From contig NC_080175.1 of assembly GCF_950295315.1 (NCBI RefSeq), forward strand, positions 87,258,161 to 87,322,160: DNA of 64,000 nt, given 5' to 3'. Positions 57,951 through 64,000 of the stretch are shown here, piece by piece. The position numbers were made by a program, and so were the translations under genes. The notes below the pieces were generated by a model. The model saw only the letters and a list, made by a program, of their open reading frames with translations. It did no database searches and was not told the DNA's origin. Each line of letters begins with the position of its first letter. The first letter of the stretch is position 1. Source of the stretch: Erinaceus europaeus. Its lineage: Eukaryota > Chordata > Mammalia > Eulipotyphla > Erinaceidae.

Positions 57951-60900
57951 ATTAAATGAAAGCTATAAAATGATTAACTCCCAAGAGCTACACTGAACTT
58001 AACTTATGTACTCCAAAAGGACATTAGACTGAACAAATAGACTTTGTAGTACAAAAAGGAAAAAAAATAAAATAAAGAAAAATATTAATCAGAGAACAAC
58101 AGTTTAGACATATTATTAGTGCTTCTTTATATTCCCTTATATGTTCCAAAAAACCCTCTTCCTTTTGGGCACAGATGAAGACTTATTTTCAAATAGTGAC
58201 ATGATTCTCATTCATTTCCCTTGGACTTGCTTTCATTAGAATATGCTGAACTTGCTCATCATTGAAGAAATATTTCAGATGGACTGAACTTTCTAGGGCA
58301 ACAGAGGGAAAACACAAAATACTTTACTGGTAACTTTTATAATTCTGTAAAATCTGTGGCAACTGAAAATTATAATTCAAGTTTAGGTTCAATTTCTGAT
58401 TAAAACAAAAAGAACCTGTTTTCACCGTGGAGTTTTGTAGATGTAACTCTTTTATAATAATACAAAATATGTTGGAGAAAATAAAATCAGTCTATTTCAA
58501 AAATGTCCATTTTGTAGAATATCTATTAAATTCTTTAACTGATTAACTTGGGATACAGAGACAATATTCTGTTTCTATCTATAGTTTCCCAATTTTTCTC
58601 CAACAATATATATTTCTTTTGTAATCAAAAAATCATTTTTAAATCAGTCTTGTCAATTTGAATATCACTAGAATCTAATCAAGTAAACTTTACTTAATAA
58701 GAACACTTCCAAAAGTTAAATAGTTAAAACAAAACTCATACACTAGGAAACAGTATTCACTAACCTCACTTTAGCAAGATAATCTGGAGATGAGTTCTGC
58801 CATGTCTGGTAACAACTATGAATGTGGGCAAAAAAAAAATCACTTTCTATAGCCTGGTTAAAAATACTATTATATGAGCAAGGTAGTTCATTAAGTCAAG
58901 AATAATTTGCAAATGCAAGAACATTATGATGACTTAATCGTACCCATGCACTATATTTTCTTTTTCTTCAATAGTTTTGTAATGATTCTGTCATTACTAC
59001 AAGGACCACTTGAGGTTATGCTGGAGTTATTGGCATACAGAATCTTATTACCAAGAAGCCTGTTGATTGGCACCATGAGAGACAGAAGAGCCTGAAGGAG
59101 AACATTTCTTTCCAGAATGAAATGACACAAGCACAGAGGTTCATGACCATGTTATATAATTAAGCCTATCAAGTATAAAAATCTGATATCAGTAGCTTTG
59201 TCTCCCCAATGCCAACCTCTTAGAGTCACTATGGCAACTCCCCAGGATATCTCTCTGTAATCTTTAGGGTGGAGTTTTTAAATTGAGGTTAGGAGATGTT
59301 TGAAGTAAATTCTTTGATAGTTGACTTGAAAGTCAACAGGAGCCAAAGTGGGGTGTGTTTTGCCTTCAGCTCAGAGGTGACCTCTAGCAGGGAAACATGG
59401 AGAACTATCAATCTTCTGAAGTGAGGTGAGGCGAAAAGCCACATCAGACAAAATATAAGCTACAATAGAAAGAAGAAATAATTACCAGAGATCTCAAATT
59501 AGAATCTTACAAATAAGAAGCTCAGAATTATTTTAAGATACTTGGCTTGTGTTTCCTGGTAGTGATGCAATGAATAAATTGAGTATTTGAGGAGAGGGTT
59601 TTTTTTTTTTTAAGTAATATAAAGCACACAAGCACACAACAGCTAATAAATATACATAGTTCAACCCAGACGACAATTTGACTATCAACTGGTACATAAA
59701 TAATACTCTGTGATTATTTAAACAAGTGGAAAAAAGAGCAGTGATGCTTGCAACAATTTCATCCACTACATTTGCAAAATAATTTTCAAAACATCCTCCT
59801 AAGAAAATATTATCCTTCTCATTTCACAGATGGGTAAACTGACACTGGGAGGTTAAGTGATTTTTCCCTGGTGAAACAAAGTCAATGAACCATTTCAGGT
59901 TTGTTGTGAAAGTTCAAAATTTTATCATTTTTTCCACAAAGGCTGTTAGGTCATTGTAACTTTATCACTATTTGTTTAAGAAGTGACTCAATTATACAAC
60001 TGTGGAAAATAATTGAAGAACCATTTTAACTATAAAACTAAATGCTTCTTTGCACTCAGAATATTAAAATTAAATATGAAAAAATTTCAGTATTAATCAC
60101 CACTGCATACTGTACCCAAAACTTACTTTTGATAATTTAGTTTTTCCCTATTGAGTCATAGTAAGAAGAAACTAATTTTTAGGGTCTTATGTATGACAAA
60201 TATTTTATACATACTAGAGTGATTACACTTTAATTTTTTTTTTTTTTTTAGGTAGAAGATTAGGACAATTTCTGCCCATATTTTCTCCAGGTAGAATCTG
60301 ACTTTAAATTATTACAACTTCAGTTCCCTAGGACCTGACGTCTAAAATCCCTGCAGTCAAATAATTTAGTTTTTCCCAATAGAGAGCAAGCTCATGTGGA
60401 GAATCTACTAATCTTAAATACCCTTCGGGGCATGTGGTTTCTAAAATCAATTCGAAAGCCAGTATAGTAGAGTGTCAAACTTCCTTCCAAAGCTTCAAAT
60501 TACTTTTCATGCCTGGGTATAACTTGGAGAGAGCATTAGGTTAGCTGCTACTACTTTCCTCTTCCGACTCCTCGTAGCTCAAGGACATCATTTAATTCAA
60601 CGCCAGAGAGTCCTTTTAAGGAAATAGCTAATTCCCCGGTTGATAAAATGATGTTATGAAATTAAGAATTCTCTGTCAATATACTTATCAAACAAATATA
60701 TATACTTTTAGGAACCTGCTTCATGTCTTGTAGGGAGCAAAATGTGAAAGGTGTTTAGCAGAAAGGATACATCACACACACTGAAAACAAGGTAAACCCT
60801 GTTTCCCACCTACAAATTGATTCTATCATTGAAACTTTATTTTAAAATAAGCCTTGCTATAATTAATCTTAGCCACCATCCTCTATTTCTGATTAGCCAT

Positions 60901-61299
60901 GTTTACGTGGGAATCTGTTGGATCACGTGATGTATTATGCCTGTTAAAGCCAATAAGCTATGAGGAAGGTGGGCCTATGTGGGCATAATTAGCAGGCATC
61001 AGTTTAGCATTTGTGTTTAGTGACATAACAGCATGAGATCTGGAAGGCAATTTGCAGAAGGGGATTTCTCTTGAATTCTGCGTTCTTGGGAAGCTCCTCT
61101 CTTGGAGGGCAAGACCTTGAGAAACTGCTAGAGAAGGACCGATGACAGAAGCTCACTCACTCAGCACGGCTGCAGTTAGGACTTGTGCATTTTCACTGAT
61201 CTCAGTGTAATATGGTTTTTTATTTATTGGCCCTAAGACTAAAAGATCAAGCCGCTAACATCACTTCCAGGAACCTAATAAAATCGCGTTTTTGACTAT
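57951..61299. other. Unique intron sequence upstream of the exon
   Basis: AT-rich with few recognisable repeats. T-runs at 59601-59612 and 60236-60250. No exon seen. Confidence 0.5.
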
Positions 61300-61312
61300 C
61301 CAAGCCATTTTT

Positions 61313-62144
61313 CTTTTTATTTAACAAAGTATTAATTAACAAAACCATAGGGTAGGAGGGGTACAATTTCACACAATTCCCACCACCCAATCTCCATATC
61401 CCACCCCCAGCCCACTTTCCCGTATGCCTCTCCCAATCCATATCAAATAATATTGCATCTGCCGATCACAACCTAACCAACACAAGGATTGCCACCTCAA
61501 CATGCTTCAGCTCAGACTGTGTCCAGAGACTACACGTGTGGAATGACAACCCTTCAACTTCATTACTCAGGTGAGACTTTTCCTTTCATAGTATACTCTA
61601 ATTTCATCTCAGGTGGTTCACTTTCTAACAAAGTCCCAAAACCTAGATATACACCAGTTTCTGTGAGAGAGAGCTTATGTTCACACGTATCCGTAAACTA
61701 CTGCAAAATATATACCTGAAAGCAGAAGTACACTAGAGTTTGCAGTGAGTACCCCCCTAACACTTCCTCTCCACTATTCCAAGCTTTGGGTCCATGATTG
61801 CTCAACAATTTGTTTGGCTTTGTATGTTAACTCTCTTTTCAGTCACCAGGTTCCAGATGTCATCAGGATGCCGGCCAGCTTCCCTGGACTGAAGACCCCA
61901 CCAATATGTCCTGGAGCTCCGCTTCCCCAGAGACCCACCCTACTAGGGAAAGAGACAGACAGACTGGGAGTATGGACTCACCAGTCAACGCCCACGTTCA
62001 GCTCAACCTGACACTGTTGACTGGCTACGGAAGAAGGGCAAACGCTAGAAGAAGAAGCGGGGAAGCAATTATAGAAGCCAGACCTTCCACTTTCTGCAAC
62101 CCACAATGACCCTGGGTCCATGCTCCCAGAGGGATAGAGAATGG
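61313..62144 (-). mobile_element. L1 with 5' inversion (twin-primed), 13-bp TSD
   Basis: TSD CCAAGCCATTTTT at 61300-61312 and 62145-62157 is exact. The left part (to about 61402) is the L1 3' terminus in minus orientation, ending at its GGGTGGGATATGGAG block. The rest (61403-62144) is plus-strand L1 3' UTR, ending GGGATAGAGAATGG. In intact copies (4229-4590, 34217-34788) those blocks are neighbours, separated only by about 15 bases (GAAAGCTATCAGGGG). The junction therefore fits twin priming with a tiny deletion. This copy gives the longest view of the upstream UTR and carries a 53-bp insert. Confidence 0.93.
62005..62057 (+). repeat. 53-bp dispersed unit, copy 2, inside L1
   Basis: Lies between TTCAG and GGGGAAGC of the L1 UTR, where all other copies read straight through. 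Runs AACCTGACACTGTTGACTGG to CTAGAAGAAGAAG. Confidence 0.92.
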
Positions 62145-62309
62145 CCAAGCCATTTTTTTTTTAAAAAAGGAATCACCAGATTATAATTCTTCCCACTCAA
62201 CTCAGTGACATATAAAGGTAGCTTGAAATTAGCCATAGCGGGTGTAGTTTCACAAGTCTCTCTGCCCCACCACTGCACCCTCCCCCAGTCAGTTGTTAAT
62301 TCTCAAGTA

Positions 62310-62334
62310 TGTTACCAAAAAAAAAAAAAAAAAA
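62310..62334. repeat. Poly-A run
   Basis: About 20 A bases just before the next SINE, not clearly part of an element. Confidence 0.7.
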
Positions 62335-62351
62335 AGGAAAAGCAAGAATCA

Positions 62352-62560
62352 TCATGGACCAGGTGGTGACATACCTGTGTACCTAGTAAAGTGTAAAGTG
62401 CCCATGCTACAGTGAGCCAAGGACCCCAATTCAAGTCCCTGGTTCCTGAAAAGGAAAGCTTCAAAGCTGTGAAATAGTGTTGTAGGCATCTCTCCTCTAT
62501 CCTTATCTATTTCCCCGTTCAGTTGAATTTCCCTGTTTCTATCAAATAGATTTTAAGAAA
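62352..62560 (+). mobile_element. Type B SINE with internal insertion
   Basis: GGACCAGGTGGTGACATACC head, CAATTCAAGTCCCTGGTTCC B box and AAAGCTTCAAAGCTGTG linker. An extra 15-20 bases lie in the anticodon-like region. Confidence 0.82.
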
Positions 62561-62664
62561 TCATTGTAGATGTCTTCTACGTAGTATGCTGTTTATAGTT
62601 ATTTTCTTCTTGAAAGCCAAAAACATCATAATTATTTAAAGTTCATTATCTCCTTTTGTCCCCC

Positions 62665-62800
62665 CCCTCTTTCTCTCTCATCTTTATTTATTTATTGGAT
62701 AGAGACAGACAGAATTTGAGAGGGAAGGGAGTGACAGAGAGGGAGAGAGACAGAGAGACACTTGCAGCACTGCTTCCCCACTTGTACCATGCAGGGACTC
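62665..62800 (-). mobile_element. Truncated type B SINE, minus strand
   Basis: ATTTATTTATTGGATAGAG, GAGAGACAGAGAGACACTTG and GCAGCACTGCTTCCCC, ending in the linker. Confidence 0.82.
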
Positions 62801-62972
62801 GTTAGCTTATTATTTTGCATGTTTTCCTCAATGCTTTCACCCTTCTTTCTGAAATCATTTTTTCAAAAATAGTTTTCACCTTCTATCCATCAATCCAAAA
62901 CAAAAACCCTTGAAACAACTTCCTCTTTCCTTTATTCTTTGGACATTGATTTTTAAATTGCCAGCTTTGCTT

Positions 62973-63254
62973 TTTTCTTTTTTTAAACAGTAAATATTTA
63001 TTTATTTATGTATTTATTTTCCCTTTTATTGCCCTTGTTTAACATTGTTGTGGTTATTGATGTTGTTGTTGTTGGATAGGACAGAGAGAAGTGGAGAGAG
63101 GAGGAAGAGAAAGATAGACACCTGCAGGCCTGCTTCATTGCCTGTGAAGTGACTCCCCTGCAGGTGGGGAACCTGGGGCTTGAACCCAGACCCTTATGCC
63201 GGTCCTTGCACTTTGCGCCAGGTGTGCTTAACCCGCTGTGCCACCACCCGACTT
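62973..63254 (-). mobile_element. Type A SINE, minus strand
   Basis: (TTTA)n tail, GTTGTTGGATAGGACAGAG body, CCTGCAGGCCTGCTTC linker and head ending CACCACCCGACTT. TSD CCAGCTTT(G/T)CTT at 62961-62972 and 63255-63266. Confidence 0.95.
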
Positions 63255-63336
63255 CCAGCTTTTCTTATATTTCTGAGTTAAGTTTACTTCTTCCTAACTA
63301 GCATCAATGATTTAAAACATTTAGGATAATTTTAAC

Positions 63337-63339
<3 letters not shown>

Positions 63340-63375
<36 letters not shown>
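63340..63375. repeat. (AT)n microsatellite
   Basis: About 17 AT units just upstream of a SINE. Confidence 0.95.
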
Positions 63376-63377
<2 letters not shown>

Positions 63378-63389
63378 AAAATTGATAAA

Positions 63390-63585
63390 ACTGGCCCAGC
63401 ACACACATTACAGTGTGCAAAGACACAGGTTCAAGCCCCTGGTCCTTACCTGCAGGGGGAAAGCTTCACCAGTGATGAAGCAGGGCTGCAGGTATCTCTG
63501 TCTCTATCTCTCACTATTCCCTCTTCCCTCTCAATTTCTCTCTCTGCTTCTGTCCAATAATAAATAAACAAAATATTTTAAAAGA
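63390..63585 (+). mobile_element. Type B SINE
   Basis: CTGGCCCAGCACACACATTAC head (5' end shortened), GGTTCAAGCCCCTGGTCC B box, AAAGCTTCACCAGTGATG linker and an AATAATAAATAAACAAA tail. Confidence 0.92.
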
Positions 63586-64000
63586 GGAAAAATGCAAATT
63601 TATTGCTGTGAAAGCTTCTTCCAGGACGACTGAAAAGATAGTTCTTCTGACTCTTCTATAGATAGTGCAATAGTTACCATTCCTTCTACATTTCTATCTG
63701 TCATACACTTAGGGAAGAAATGGCTCGAACTTTTTCTTGCCTAGACTAAGAATTACCAAGTTCAAAATCAAGTGAACTGACGCATGATACCTGTTAACCT
63801 CAGTTATATAAGGATTGCTCTCCTTTTACACGTGTTACCTGTGCCCTCAATGTATGACCACCAAAGACCATCATACAGGAGATAAAGAAGCTAACTAGAA
63901 TATGGTTGCACTGACCTTGGTGAAAGGTTGTAATGTGCCTTTAGTATGGAGTAATACAAGCAAAACAGTGGGGTGGTATTTGAAACCAGAAGCGCTGTTG

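Larger units (their letters stand above)
57925..64000 (-). other. CADM2: CADM2 intron upstream of the exon (partial)
   Basis: Sequence above the exon lies 5' of it in the gene. No signal-peptide exon is visible. 57951-61299 appears unique and AT-rich; 61.3-63.6 kb is repeat-rich; 63586-64000 shows nothing recognisable. Confidence 0.8.

Noticed and set aside
1..64000. CRISPR array, operon, phage or other microbial system
   Set aside because: Repeats are dispersed retroelements and microsatellites of mammalian type. There are no regularly spaced repeats or dense genes.

Overview
The window is a piece of mammalian nuclear DNA, almost certainly from a hedgehog (Erinaceus, probably E. europaeus). 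The main evidence is dozens of copies of the tRNA-derived SINEs typical of hedgehog, together with hedgehog-type L1 3' ends. The species call rests on my memory of these repeat families, not on a database search.

Only one piece of protein-coding sequence is convincing: a 150-bp internal exon on the minus strand at 57775-57924. It encodes the start of the first immunoglobulin domain of CADM2 (SynCAM2/Necl-3), a neuronal cell-adhesion molecule. It has an intact polypyrimidine tract, an AG acceptor, a GT donor and matching phase-1 borders. The rest of the window is intron: 57925-64000 lies upstream in the gene and 1-57774 lies downstream. I did not recognise the signal-peptide exon or the next Ig exon. 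This fits a gene known for very long introns. All other open reading frames are chance frames or frames through repeats.

Layout. Positions 1-5.3 kb: L1 3' ends, GA-rich microsatellites and two full SINEs. 5.4-13 kb: short old SINEs, an L1 with ORF2 remnant, and a solo LTR (8679-9054) inside a SINE. 13-25 kb: SINEs on both strands, older L1 pieces and a three-part CCCTGT/CCCTCT/TG microsatellite. 25-34 kb: mostly single-copy AT-rich intron with a TAATTA-rich candidate regulatory element. 34-36.6 kb: an L1 nested in a SINE, another SINE, and a GC-rich unexplained block ending in a hairpin. 37-45.6 kb: old L1 fragments and SINEs. 45.7-50 kb: the densest repeat cluster, including an internally inverted L1. 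50-61 kb: mostly unique intron with the CADM2 exon. 61.3-63.6 kb: another inverted L1 and four SINEs.

The most informative observations are structural. Three L1 insertions (840-1149, 46448-47377, 61313-62144) each have an internal inversion between matching target-site duplications, as expected for twin priming. The solo LTR has a perfect 6-bp duplication and carries a primer-binding-site-like sequence just inside its 3' end. An almost identical 53-bp unit occurs twice, in opposite orientations, once inserted inside an L1. There is no CRISPR array, operon, RNA gene or bacterial/phage content.
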